A DNA stretch of 64,000 nucleotides from Dolosigranulum pigrum ATCC 51524 (GTDB taxonomy: Bacteria > Bacillota > Bacilli > Lactobacillales > Carnobacteriaceae_A). Where the stretch lies: contig NZ_JH601103.1 of assembly GCF_000245815.1 (NCBI RefSeq), positions 1,141,438 through 1,205,437 of the forward strand, read 5' to 3'. A program made the translations under genes and the position numbers. A model generated the notes under the pieces. The model did no database searches, was not told the DNA's origin, and saw only the letters and a program-made list of their open reading frames with translations. The first letter of the stretch is position 1, and every line of letters begins with the position of its first letter. Shown piece by piece: positions 46,139 to 54,543 of this stretch.

Positions 46139-47696
46139 TAGTCTCAGCTTCCTCTCTTTGTTTTGCTTGTTCTCGCGCTTTCTCCAGTGGAACCCCCGCC
46201 ATTAACAGACCTAATTCTGATTCATTCGTCTGCTCTGCATCCACAACAGCAATGACTTTCCCATCATACATCACGGCAATACGATCGGAGACATTCATAA
46301 CTTCATCTAATTCAAAGCTCATCAGTAGCACGCCTTTTCCTTGATCACGCTGTTCGATTAAGCGTTTATGGATATATTCAATCGCCCCCACATCAAGCCC
46401 ACGTGTCGGTTGCGCTGCAATCAATAACTCTGGATTACGATCAATCTCTCGGGCAATAATAACTTTTTGTTGATTCCCACCAGACAGCGAGCCAGCAGTA
46501 TTATGAACGGTTTGTGTTCTAACATCAAACTCTTCAACAAGTCGCTCTGAATGCTCCTTAATCGTATCATGTTGTAGTAACATTTTTCGACTAAATGGCG
46601 CCTGATAATAAGACTGCAACATCATGTTTTCTTGAATTTCCATATCTAAGATCAGTCCATGGCGTTGACGATCTTCTGGGATATGTCCTAAGCCGTGTTC
46701 GGTGATCTGACGTGGTTTGGCATGAGTAACATCGGTATGATTTAATTTAATGTTTCCTGATTCCACAGCTCTTAAGCCAGAAATAGCCTGTATCAGCTCT
46801 GTTTGCCCATTCCCATCAATTCCAGCAATCCCTAATACTTCACCGGCATGTACTTCAAGTGATAAGCCTTTTACCGCATCTAAGCCTCGCGTGTCTTTGA
46901 CGACAAGATCATTAATTGCTAGGACCACTTCGCCTGGTTCCTTCGTTTTTTTATCGACTTTGAAGTTGACAGAACGACCAACCATCATGTCCGCTAATTC
47001 TTGTTGAGACGTTTCTTTGACATTAACCGTGTCGATACTTTGACCGCGACGAATAACTGTACAGCGATCAGCTACTTGCTTAATCTCATCTAATTTATGC
47101 GTAATGAGGATGATAGACTTTCCTTCATCCGTCATCTTCTGCATGATCGCCATTAATTCATCGATCTCTTGTGGTGTCAATACCGCAGTCGGTTCATCGA
47201 AAATCAAAATATCTGATCCTTGATAAAGTGTTTTAATAATTTCAGCCCGTTGCTGCATACCAACTGATACATCACGAATAATAGCTTTTGGATCAACTTT
47301 GAGTCCATATTGATCAGACAGCTCTTGAATTCGTTTTTCAGCTGATTTATTATCGATATACCCCATTGTATGCTCTTCTTTTCCCAGCATAATATTTTCG
47401 GTTACGGTAAATTTATCAACTAACATGAAATGCTGGTGCACCATTCCAATTCCATACTCAGCTGCTTTATCAGGCGAAGTAATCGCTACTTCTTTACCTT
47501 TTACATGAATTGACCCACTTGTCGGACTCAGAATGCCTGATAATATGTTCATCAAGGTAGATTTTCCGGCACCATTCTCTCCTAATAGTGCGTGAATTTC
47601 TCCTTTTTTCACTTGAAGATTAATATTATCATTCGCTTTGAAAGTCCCGAATTCTTTCGTAATCCCTTTCATTTCAATAACATAATTTTCTGTCAA
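46131..47696 (-). CDS. Nucleoside ABC transporter ATP-binding protein (two domains, NupO-like)
   Basis: 521-aa ATPase with two ABC cassettes, the arrangement of sugar and nucleoside importers. The first has Walker A LLGENGAGKSTLMN, a Q-loop, signature VSVGMQQRAEIIKTL and Walker B ILIFDEPTAVLTP. The second has a degenerate Walker A GIDGNGQTELIQ, signature LSGGNQQKVIIARE and LLIAAQPTRGLD, a usual asymmetry in this family. It follows the lipoprotein gene across a terminator-containing gap and overlaps the next permease. Confidence 0.94.
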   Translation of the reverse strand: MTENYVIEMKGITKEFGTFKANDNINLQVKKGEIHALLGENGAGKSTLMNILSGILSPTSGSIHVKGKEVAITSPDKAAEYGIGMVHQHFMLVDKFTVTENIMLGKEEHTMGYIDNKSAEKRIQELSDQYGLKVDPKAIIRDVSVGMQQRAEIIKTLYQGSDILIFDEPTAVLTPQEIDELMAIMQKMTDEGKSIILITHKLDEIKQVADRCTVIRRGQSIDTVNVKETSQQELADMMVGRSVNFKVDKKTKEPGEVVLAINDLVVKDTRGLDAVKGLSLEVHAGEVLGIAGIDGNGQTELIQAISGLRAVESGNIKLNHTDVTHAKPRQITEHGLGHIPEDRQRHGLILDMEIQENMMLQSYYQAPFSRKMLLQHDTIKEHSERLVEEFDVRTQTVHNTAGSLSGGNQQKVIIAREIDRNPELLIAAQPTRGLDVGAIEYIHKRLIEQRDQGKGVLLMSFELDEVMNVSDRIAVMYDGKVIAVVDAEQTNESELGLLMAGVPLEKAREQAKQREEAETIA

Positions 47697-47753
47697 GGGT
47701 ATCCCTCCTCATATGTATTACATTCATTATACTATAGAATGTCTCCATTGTGT

Positions 47754-47792
47754 AAAAAAATAACGCTAGCCTGTTGTTCGACCAGCGTTATT
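47754..47792 (-). terminator. Intercistronic terminator between bmp lipoprotein and ATPase genes
   Basis: Stem AATAACGCT/AGCGTTATT (47784-47792 with 47759-47767), 16-base loop, then seven T on the minus strand. It lies inside the presumed operon, so most transcripts should stop after the binding-protein gene, leaving the transporter genes at a lower level. Confidence 0.8.
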
Positions 47793-47819
47793 CTCATCAG
47801 ATCTATGATTAAATTAAAC

Positions 47820-48956
47820 TTACCATTCTCTTGAGAATTCTGGAACTTCTAATTCTCCATCAATGATTTGTTGACGTAATTCTTGAATTTTCGCCCAAGC
47901 TTCGTCAGATAAGTTTCCTTGAACTAAATCAACACCGTCATTTTTCAAACCGTATTGGATGTTTTCGCCACCAGGGAACCCCTCATTTTTCGCATGTTCA
48001 GTCGCTAATTGAATAGCTGTACCTACTTGCTTCAATGTTGAAGTTAGGACAAAGTTTCCGCCATCCCATTCTCCTTCGTCTTCTTGGTCACGGTCAACAC
48101 CAATTGCCCAAAGTTGCTCATCTGGATTAGATTCTAGACGGTTACGTGTTTCATTAAATAAGCCGTTACCGACAGCTCCAGCTGCGTGATAAATAACATC
48201 TGCACCAGCAGTGTACATACCATTTGCAATTTGTTGACCAGCTGCTGCATCAGAGAAACTATCTGCATATTGAACATCTACATCAATATCTGGATTAATT
48301 TCTTCAACTCCAGCTAAAAATCCTGTTTCAAAACGGTCAATAATTGGACTTTCAATTCCACCGATAAAACCAATTTGATCCTTTTCAGTGGTAAGGGCCG
48401 CTGCTGCTCCCGCTAAGAATGCTGCTTCATGATCGGCAAAGTTAAGTGAGACTACATTATCTGCTTCTACGACACTATCAACGATTCCGAAGTGTTGTTC
48501 TGGATTAGATGCTGCCATATCACTAACTGCATCTTCTAACTGGAAGCCAATTCCATAAATAATATCGAAATCTTGTGTAGCGGCTTGTTGGAAGTTTGGA
48601 ATGTAATCAGCTGAGTTTGTTGACTGGAAGTATTCTGCACGTCCACCCGTTTCTTCTGACCATGCTTGCATTCCTTCCCAAGCTGATTGGTTAAATGAGC
48701 GGTCATCTACTCCACCTTCATCAGTAACCATTGCAATTGCGAAGTCAGCATCTTCAGATCCAACTGATCCAGAGCCACCTGCTTCTCCATCTGTTGACTC
48801 ATTTGTTGCGTCATCTGCTCCTTGATCGACAACATCTTCAGTTTGAGCAGTATCATCTGCTCCCCCATCTGCATTCCCTGCATCTTGACCCTGGCACGCT
48901 GCCAAGATTAGAGCTGATGAACTCAAAGCTAATAAAGATTTTAATTTCGTTGACAC
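47820..48956 (-). CDS. BMP-family nucleoside-binding lipoprotein
   Basis: Extracellular solute-binding lipoprotein of the BmpA/Med family that captures nucleosides for the ABC transporter encoded next. The signal peptide ends ALILAAC (lipobox cysteine), then an acidic Asp/Gly/Ala linker of about 45 residues. The periplasmic-binding fold follows: DFAIAMVTDEGGVDDRSFNQSAW, IYGIGFQLEDAV, IGFIGGIESPIIDRFETGF, YHAAGAVGNGLF. It starts with GTG at 48956 behind ATGGAGGG. 378 aa. Ligand assignment is by family and operon. Confidence 0.94.
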   Translation of the reverse strand: MSTKLKSLLALSSSALILAACQGQDAGNADGGADDTAQTEDVVDQGADDATNESTDGEAGGSGSVGSEDADFAIAMVTDEGGVDDRSFNQSAWEGMQAWSEETGGRAEYFQSTNSADYIPNFQQAATQDFDIIYGIGFQLEDAVSDMAASNPEQHFGIVDSVVEADNVVSLNFADHEAAFLAGAAAALTTEKDQIGFIGGIESPIIDRFETGFLAGVEEINPDIDVDVQYADSFSDAAAGQQIANGMYTAGADVIYHAAGAVGNGLFNETRNRLESNPDEQLWAIGVDRDQEDEGEWDGGNFVLTSTLKQVGTAIQLATEHAKNEGFPGGENIQYGLKNDGVDLVQGNLSDEAWAKIQELRQQIIDGELEVPEFSREW

Positions 48957-49014
48957 AAAAATCCCTCCATATTTTAAGTCTCTCCTATAAATTGCTCATG
49001 CAACCTACTCTCTT

Positions 49015-49043
49015 ATCATAATTTAAATCCTTACAAAAGTAAA
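49015..49043 (-). promoter_or_regulatory. Promoter of the nucleoside transporter operon
   Basis: Minus strand -35 TTTACT (49038-49043), 17-base spacer, -10 TATGAT (49015-49020). The 260-base gap 48957-49216 also has a perfect palindrome TTGCTATTAATAGCAA at 49181-49196, with no U-tract on either strand, and is otherwise AT-rich with nothing else that I can name. Confidence 0.6.
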
Positions 49044-49216
49044 GAGTTTTTTAAACAAAATTATAAATATTATTCGGCGTGCATTCCCTTACATATACCT
49101 GTGAACGATTAATATTAAAATAATTACGATTAAAAACCGAATATTCTTGTTTTTTCTATACTATTTATTCAGTCACCCTTTTGCTATTAATAGCAATTCA
49201 CCTTTTCTCTGTACAA

Positions 49217-51529
49217 TTAGTTCGGTTCGTTATGTTGTTCCTGAGGGTCGTCACTTGCTTCAGATGGCAGTGAGTTAACCAACACATCACGTGGTTTCGT
49301 TCCCTCATGTGGGCCGACAATACCTCGCACTTCCATTTCGTCAACAATACGTGCGGCCCGATTATACCCAATACGAAAACGTCGTTGCAGCAAGGAAATG
49401 CTGGCTGTCTGCATCTCAACAACAAGCTCAACTGCCTCTTGATAATATTCATCTTCTGGCTCGCCTTGTGAGTTCGTCTCAGGCTCATCTGGAATCATTT
49501 CTTCTACATAATTTGCATCTTGCTGACGCTTAACGAATTCAACAACATTTGCCACTTCTTCATCCGAAATAAAGGCTCCCTGAACACGTGTTGTCTTATT
49601 AGCTCCCATCGGTAAAAAGAGCATATCACCGCGACCAAGTAACTTCTCAGCACCATTAGAGTCTAAAATCGTGCGTGAATCTGTTCCACTCGAGACGGCA
49701 AAAGCAATTCGCGATGGAATATTCGCCTTTACCACTCCGGTAATTACATCTACACTCGGCCGTTGTGTCGCTAAGATCATATGAATGCCGGCTGCCCGCG
49801 CCATTTGTGCTAGACGCGTAATCGCGTGTTCTACTTCATTACTAGCGACCATCATTAAGTCAGCTAATTCATCTACAATTACCACAATATACGGTAATTT
49901 CAACAAATCATCGCGCCCATCTGCTTGTTTACTTTCAATATATTCATTATAGCCACTCATATTTCGTGTCCCACTCTGAGCGAACAATTCATAGCGTCGC
50001 TCCATCTCTTGCACCACTTTATTTAAGGCTTTGGCCGCTTTTTTCGGATTTGTCACAACCGGTGTCAGTAAATGGGGAATGCCGTTATAAATATTTAGCT
50101 CCACCATCTTCGGATCAATCATCATCAACTTCACTTCATTCGGCTTCGCCTTCAGCAAAATACTAGAAATAATACAGTTAATACCGACTGACTTACCTGA
50201 TCCAGTTGCTCCCGCAATCAGTAAGTGTGGCATGCGTGACAGATCAGCTAACTGAACATTCCCCGCAATATCCCGACCCAATGGAACTTCTAATAGACGA
50301 TCCTTATCTCGCGGTGACTCTTCAATCACTTCACGGAACGATACCATGCTCACATCTGAGTTAGGCACCTCAATACCAATCGCCGCTTTGCCCGGAATTG
50401 GAGCTTCCATCCGTACATCCTTAGCTGCTAGCGCCAGTGCAATATCATTAGATAATCCGACAATTTTACTTACCTTAACACCTGTAGCTGGTTGAATTTC
50501 GTACTTCGTCACAGCTGGCCCGAGATTAGCTTTCACCACTTTTGCCTCTACACCAAAACTATGGAACGTCTCTTCCAACTTCTGGACATTGGATTCAATA
50601 ATTGAATATTCATCGGATTGATCTTGTTCTGGAATATTTTTCAAGAGTGAAACAGGTGGTAGTTTATAAGCTGTATTCTCCTCCTCGCTTACTTCGAAGG
50701 AAACGTCAGCCTCTTCATCCTTCTTATTCGAGGTAGCCACTTGTTTTTTCTTCCGTTCAAACGTTTTGATTTCTAAAGTTGTCTGTTCTAAGTTACTAGC
50801 GGGGGCTTTTTCAGTATGACTCGCTGCTTCAATCTCACGAATTAAGTCCTCTTCTTCTGTTTTTTCATTGGCTTTCGTCGGTTTAGTTACTTTTTTGGTT
50901 TTCTTAGCTTGTTTTTGTTGGCGCGATTGGTTCAACTGATGAATCCACTGGTCAACCTTCTCATAAGTTGAACGACTCCCTAACTTAATCCGCTCCAACA
51001 ATGTCTTATACGAAAAATCGCCCAGCGACATCACGCTCATAAATAACGCTATGATCAGAATAACAGATAGCCCTGCCCGACCTAACAGTGGCATCAAACC
51101 GCCATAAAAGATTCCACCAATCATACCGCCACCCATCGATTCAGTTACTGCTTGTCTTCTAAAATCACTCACAAATACACGCCAAACATGATTTAAAGCA
51201 GCCGTTCCTTGATAAGTTGGAAAAAAACGATTCATATGTAGCCACGTTAAGCCAACAAAATATAACAACTCTCCCCCACACATGCGTCGACTCAAATAAG
51301 CCGGTTGCTTACCCGCAAATAACATATAAATACCTAGTACAATCAACAATCCTCCCAGTAATCGGTACGTCTCGCCGACAATCAGACGATATAGATTGGC
51401 TAACGCCACACCAATGAAGCCGAATTGTCCAATTGCAAATATACTAAGAATGACTAGCCCAATACCGACAATCTCAATCGGTAACTTTTCACTTTTTTTC
51501 TTCTTCTGTCGTTTTTTTGATCTTGCCAT
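49217..51529 (-). CDS. ftsK: DNA translocase FtsK/SpoIIIE
   Basis: Septum-bound motor that pumps DNA into daughter cells. Four to five N-terminal membrane helices, a charged linker rich in Lys/Glu (about residues 195-300), then the FtsK motor: alpha domain [20 protein letters not shown], Walker [18 protein letters not shown], Walker [37 protein letters not shown], and the C-terminal gamma winged helix [21 protein letters not shown] that reads polar DNA motifs. AGGAG with 8-base spacing sets ATG 51529 (770 aa); the longer TTG frame at 51550 is unlikely. Confidence 0.96.
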   Translation of the reverse strand: MARSKKRQKKKKSEKLPIEIVGIGLVILSIFAIGQFGFIGVALANLYRLIVGETYRLLGGLLIVLGIYMLFAGKQPAYLSRRMCGGELLYFVGLTWLHMNRFFPTYQGTAALNHVWRVFVSDFRRQAVTESMGGGMIGGIFYGGLMPLLGRAGLSVILIIALFMSVMSLGDFSYKTLLERIKLGSRSTYEKVDQWIHQLNQSRQQKQAKKTKKVTKPTKANEKTEEEDLIREIEAASHTEKAPASNLEQTTLEIKTFERKKKQVATSNKKDEEADVSFEVSEEENTAYKLPPVSLLKNIPEQDQSDEYSIIESNVQKLEETFHSFGVEAKVVKANLGPAVTKYEIQPATGVKVSKIVGLSNDIALALAAKDVRMEAPIPGKAAIGIEVPNSDVSMVSFREVIEESPRDKDRLLEVPLGRDIAGNVQLADLSRMPHLLIAGATGSGKSVGINCIISSILLKAKPNEVKLMMIDPKMVELNIYNGIPHLLTPVVTNPKKAAKALNKVVQEMERRYELFAQSGTRNMSGYNEYIESKQADGRDDLLKLPYIVVIVDELADLMMVASNEVEHAITRLAQMARAAGIHMILATQRPSVDVITGVVKANIPSRIAFAVSSGTDSRTILDSNGAEKLLGRGDMLFLPMGANKTTRVQGAFISDEEVANVVEFVKRQQDANYVEEMIPDEPETNSQGEPEDEYYQEAVELVVEMQTASISLLQRRFRIGYNRAARIVDEMEVRGIVGPHEGTKPRDVLVNSLPSEASDDPQEQHNEPN

Positions 51530-51615
51530 AATAAAAACTCCTAATTTCAATGTCTATCAACCATTATAACATGAATACCAAATAGCTAACAATTCGATTC
51601 TCAGCAGAAAAGTTG

Positions 51616-51621
51616 TATAAT
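51616..51621 (+). promoter_or_regulatory. acylphosphatase promoter -10
   Basis: Perfect TATAAT at 51616-51621, 24 bases before the ATG; the -35 region is poor. It supports a start codon downstream of the longest frame, which would begin inside the promoter. Confidence 0.5.
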
Positions 51622-51645
51622 AAATTAAAAATAGAAAGAGGGATT

Positions 51646-52020
51646 ATGATGACATCATTATTAGATGAATTTTTTAAAAAATCAAAGAACAATCAAACGG
51701 ATGCTGAAATTATCACAAAGGGCGATCGTTCTCAATTTGATGGAGAGATTAAGTTCAAGGCAACCATTCACGGACGCGTTCAAGGTGTAGGCTTCCGCTT
51801 CACAACTAATCAGTTAGCTCAGGAGCTTGATATTCGGGGAATTGTGCGCAATGAATCAGATGGAACGGTTTATGTCGAAGCAGTTGGGGCTGAAGAACAA
51901 ATTGATACCTTCATTAAGCGCTTAGCCCAAGGACCCTCCCCCGCAGCCGAAGTCGATAAAGTCGACATTCATTTTGACAATTCGATTAAAGATTACCAAC
52001 GATTCTCACAAGCTAATTGA
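51646..52020 (+). CDS. Acylphosphatase
   Basis: Hydrolyses acyl phosphates. The C-terminal 90 residues are a standard acylphosphatase domain: KFKATIHGRVQGVGFRFTTN with the phosphate-binding loop and arginine, then GIVRNESDGTVYVEAVG with the catalytic asparagine. About 34 extra N-terminal residues (MMTSLLDEFFKKSKNNQTD and on) precede it, unlike the usual 90-aa proteins. The longest frame opens with TTG at 51613 inside the promoter; GAGGG precedes ATG 51646 and ATG 51649, either of which may be used. It lies upstream of yidC as in Bacillus. Confidence 0.9.
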   Translation: MMTSLLDEFFKKSKNNQTDAEIITKGDRSQFDGEIKFKATIHGRVQGVGFRFTTNQLAQELDIRGIVRNESDGTVYVEAVGAEEQIDTFIKRLAQGPSPAAEVDKVDIHFDNSIKDYQRFSQAN

Positions 52021-52094
52021 AAATTAATGTCATATCCGTTAAAATGTGTATTGGTACAATTTGTACAATATACTAGAAAAAGGATGGAGTTATA

Positions 52095-53057
52095 TTGACT
52101 AAACGAATGAAACGATGGGTCTTGTCTGGTGGCCTACTAACAACGATGATTATCTTATCAGGCTGTATGCGTACGAATGAAGCGGGTGAACCAACTGGAA
52201 CCTTCTCACAATTAATGTATGACTACTTAGTCGTTCCGGCTGAATATGCACTTGACTGGTTAGCTTCGTTCCTCGGAAACTATGGCTTTGCGATTATTGT
52301 TCTAACGATCTTGGTGCGAGTCATTATTTTACCGTTCACACTGAAACAGCAACGATCCATGATGGAACAACAAATCAAAATGTCCAGTGTGAAACCTATT
52401 ATTGATGACATTCAAGCCGATATGCAAGAAGCAACGGATCCTGCCGAAAAACAAGCGCTACAACAAGAACTCATGACTGTTTATAAAGAGAATGACATTA
52501 GTATGGTCGGACAATTAGCAGGATGCTTGCCGATGCTGTTCCAAATGCCAATCTTCATCGCCGTCTTCCACGTGTTCCGACACTCAGAAGCAATTGCAAC
52601 GACAACATTCTTCGGTATCCCACTCGGTGAACCAAGTATGGTCTTAGCCGCAGTAACCGTTGTTCTTTACTACTTGCAGTCGAAGATGATGACATCTGCT
52701 TCAGCAACGTCTGATAATGATAGCAACGCTCCTGGAGGCGGTGCGATGACGTTAATGATGCCGATTATGATGGGAATGATTTCCTTCACTTCTCCTGCTG
52801 GTTTAGCCCTTTACTTTATGGTTAGTGCACTTGTCGGAATTGCCCAACAATTCTACATTAACAAAGTCTTTAAACCAAGTATCCAAGCTGACCTAGACGA
52901 ACGTTATGGTGACAAGATTGAAGCAACACGCAAGCGTCAATCAACCCGTGCAAAACAAAAAGCCAACACACAAAAACAAGCGCCAAAACGCCCACAAGAT
53001 ATTAAAGTTCCACCAACAAAGAACCGTCGTCGTAACCAAGGTAAGCAAAATAGATAA
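52095..53057 (+). CDS. yidC: Membrane protein insertase YidC/OxaA
   Basis: Inserts proteins into the cytoplasmic membrane alone or with Sec. The 320-aa lipoprotein-type form has a signal ending IILSGC with the lipobox cysteine. The five-helix core follows: GNYGFAIIVLTILVRVIILPFT with the conserved arginine, the cytoplasmic helical hairpin (MMEQQIKMSSVKPIIDDIQ), and LAGCLPMLFQMPIFIAVFHV. A basic tail rich in Lys/Arg/Gln ends the protein. Translation starts at TTG 52095 behind GGATGGAG. A terminator follows. Confidence 0.95.
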   Translation: MTKRMKRWVLSGGLLTTMIILSGCMRTNEAGEPTGTFSQLMYDYLVVPAEYALDWLASFLGNYGFAIIVLTILVRVIILPFTLKQQRSMMEQQIKMSSVKPIIDDIQADMQEATDPAEKQALQQELMTVYKENDISMVGQLAGCLPMLFQMPIFIAVFHVFRHSEAIATTTFFGIPLGEPSMVLAAVTVVLYYLQSKMMTSASATSDNDSNAPGGGAMTLMMPIMMGMISFTSPAGLALYFMVSALVGIAQQFYINKVFKPSIQADLDERYGDKIEATRKRQSTRAKQKANTQKQAPKRPQDIKVPPTKNRRRNQGKQNR

Positions 53058-53069
53058 GCTACAAAACAA

Positions 53070-53113
53070 AACATTACAAGTGGTTTAGATTATGCCATTT
53101 GTAATGTTTTTTA
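53070..53113 (+). terminator. yidC terminator
   Basis: 14-bp stem 53070-53083 with 53095-53108 (one G-U pair), 11-base loop, then TTTT. Confidence 0.88.
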
Positions 53114-53197
53114 TAATATATTTTTTAAATTATTCCATTAAAAATTATTTTCCGAGTTAACTCCCTAATTTTTAATCATAGGCACGGTCGTTATTTG

Positions 53198-53206
53198 TGT
53201 TATAAT
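53198..53206 (+). promoter_or_regulatory. Extended -10 promoter of the DUF1189 gene
   Basis: TGTTATAAT at 53198-53206 (TG-N-TATAAT), about 30 bases before the ATG. Just upstream is a nested inverted repeat at 53137-53176. Confidence 0.55.
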
Positions 53207-53237
53207 AGTTATACACTATTTTTTATAAGGAGTTACT

Positions 53238-54008
53238 ATGGTGATTAAACAATTACTTTATGCGTTAAAAAATCCGAGCGAGCAATATCGATTAGCTCAA
53301 GAGAAATCATTCAAGTTTTGGCGTTATTTGCTGTTGTTGGCAGCTATTACGTTTGTCGGCAGTGTGGTGCGAGCAATACCACTCTACACAGCCGCTCAAT
53401 CAGCAGCGGGTGAGATTGCAGAAGCGCTTCCCACTTTCCAAATCAAGGATAATCAACTGATAAGCGATCAAAAAAGTTATGTACATGTGACTGATTCCTT
53501 CCTGTTCTTCTTCGATCCCGATGAGGAAATGGATACAGAGTTGATTGAGAAAAACACCTCCCAACAACAAACACCTGTTAGTTTCGGTTTGTTGAAGGAT
53601 AAAGCAACGTTAACTATTTTAAATAGTACACAAGAATTCTCCTACGAACAAATACCGGCACTCGATGAAGAGTTGGTTAGAAATATTTTAACATCTTTAC
53701 AGCAGGGTAGTATTAGTGCAGTGCTGACAGTCTTAATCGTAATGTTCATATCGATGCTGATTGTATTTATACTAGAAGTTATGCCCATTATTCTGATCAA
53801 TTATATATCAGTGGCTATTAGTAGAGTTTGGAATCTAACATTTTCAGCAAACGTAACGCTGCTGACATTAACATTGCCTATTATTTTCGTCACAGCAATT
53901 AATAGCCTCGGCATTGTATTTTCTTACCAGTCCAACTTGCTAACTATCTTCTCACTCGTACTCTTCCAAGTGAATGTCTATTACTACCGAAAAGAACAGT
54001 CGAATTAA
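53238..54008 (+). CDS. DUF1189-family membrane protein
   Basis: 256-aa membrane protein with an N-terminal helix (FWRYLLLLAAITFVGSVVRAIP), an extracytoplasmic beta-rich domain of about 110 residues (LPTFQIKDNQLIS, LTILNSTQEFSYEQIPAL), and three C-terminal helices. This is the DUF1189 layout as I know it from Bacillus and relatives; the function is not established. AAGGAG lies before the ATG. It is monocistronic with an extended -10 promoter and a strong terminator. Confidence 0.85.
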   Translation: MVIKQLLYALKNPSEQYRLAQEKSFKFWRYLLLLAAITFVGSVVRAIPLYTAAQSAAGEIAEALPTFQIKDNQLISDQKSYVHVTDSFLFFFDPDEEMDTELIEKNTSQQQTPVSFGLLKDKATLTILNSTQEFSYEQIPALDEELVRNILTSLQQGSISAVLTVLIVMFISMLIVFILEVMPIILINYISVAISRVWNLTFSANVTLLTLTLPIIFVTAINSLGIVFSYQSNLLTIFSLVLFQVNVYYYRKEQSN

Positions 54009-54011
54009 CTA

Positions 54012-54060
54012 AAAAATCGTCATTTAACCGATAAGTTGATCGGTCAAATGACGATTTTTA
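54012..54060 (+). terminator. DUF1189 gene terminator
   Basis: Long stem: AAAATCGTCATTT then ACCGAT pairing with ATCGGT then AAATGACGATTTT, interrupted by one A/C mismatch, loop AAGTTG, ending in T5. Confidence 0.85.
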
Positions 54061-54115
54061 GGCTCTACAACTTTTGGTGTTGGTGAGGATTTTCCTTACT
54101 AACACCTTTTTGTTG
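54061..54115 (+). repeat. Hairpin element possibly an insertion-sequence end
   Basis: Just after the DUF1189 terminator, a 14-bp stem (54076-54089 with 54093-54106, three G-U pairs) with a TTT loop is followed by T5. It is preceded by GGCTCTACAAC, which resembles, from memory, terminal repeats of ISL3-type elements in Lactobacillales. No transposase remnant follows in 54116-54247, and no second copy was noticed in the window. A second terminator is the simpler reading. Confidence 0.35.
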
Positions 54116-54247
54116 CATTTAATTTGACAGTGGACGTTCTTAATTACACAACTTTCTATGAAAAATATTTACATAACATGTACTACCTATATTAATATCA
54201 TCAACTTGTCTTATTGCATATATATAATACAACAAATGATCACTGAG

Positions 54248-54433
54248 TTAATCATTCTCGAAAAGCTTTACATGAATAAGATAAAATGTAACAAATGAAG
54301 TAGTAGAGAAATATATCCATTCAAATATCATACTATTTTTTGTTAAGCGATTGAGTAAGGAATATGTTGTCCAAACTGAAAAAACTGCTACAATGATAAT
54401 CCAAATTAGTTTTTTAATTCTTTGCGCGTTCAT
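54248..54433 (-). CDS. Small two-helix membrane protein, hypothetical
   Basis: 61-aa protein MNAQRIKKLIWIIIVAV onward with two hydrophobic segments (LIWIIIVAVFSVWTTYSLL and WIYFSTTSFVTFYLIHV) and a short charged end. The longest frame begins at 54520, but AAGGAG with 7-base spacing before ATG 54433 marks the true start. It stands alone between convergent or unrelated units in an AT-rich patch. I do not recognise the family. The good ribosome site and membrane pattern support a real gene, moderately. Confidence 0.6.
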   Translation of the reverse strand: MNAQRIKKLIWIIIVAVFSVWTTYSLLNRLTKNSMIFEWIYFSTTSFVTFYLIHVKLFEND

Positions 54434-54543
54434 TTTTATACTCCTTTGTACTAATAGGTTAAAAATCTTATAACTAACTAATACGTTGTGAACTATAAAT
54501 TTATATGCAACATTATTCATCTCTGCATTTAATTAATATGGAT

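Noticed and set aside
46131..47696. Degenerate second Walker A in the nucleoside transporter ATPase as a defect
   Set aside because: Asymmetric cassettes are normal in two-domain ATPases of sugar and nucleoside importers.
48731..49021. 96-codon Leu/His-rich plus-strand frame
   Set aside because: It mirrors the acidic repeat linker of the BMP lipoprotein and its promoter; composition is an artefact of the opposite strand.
49071..49143. Distant inverted repeat TATTCGG/CCGAATA in the ftsK-bmp gap
   Set aside because: The arms are only 7 bases and 59 bases apart in AT-rich DNA; chance is likely.
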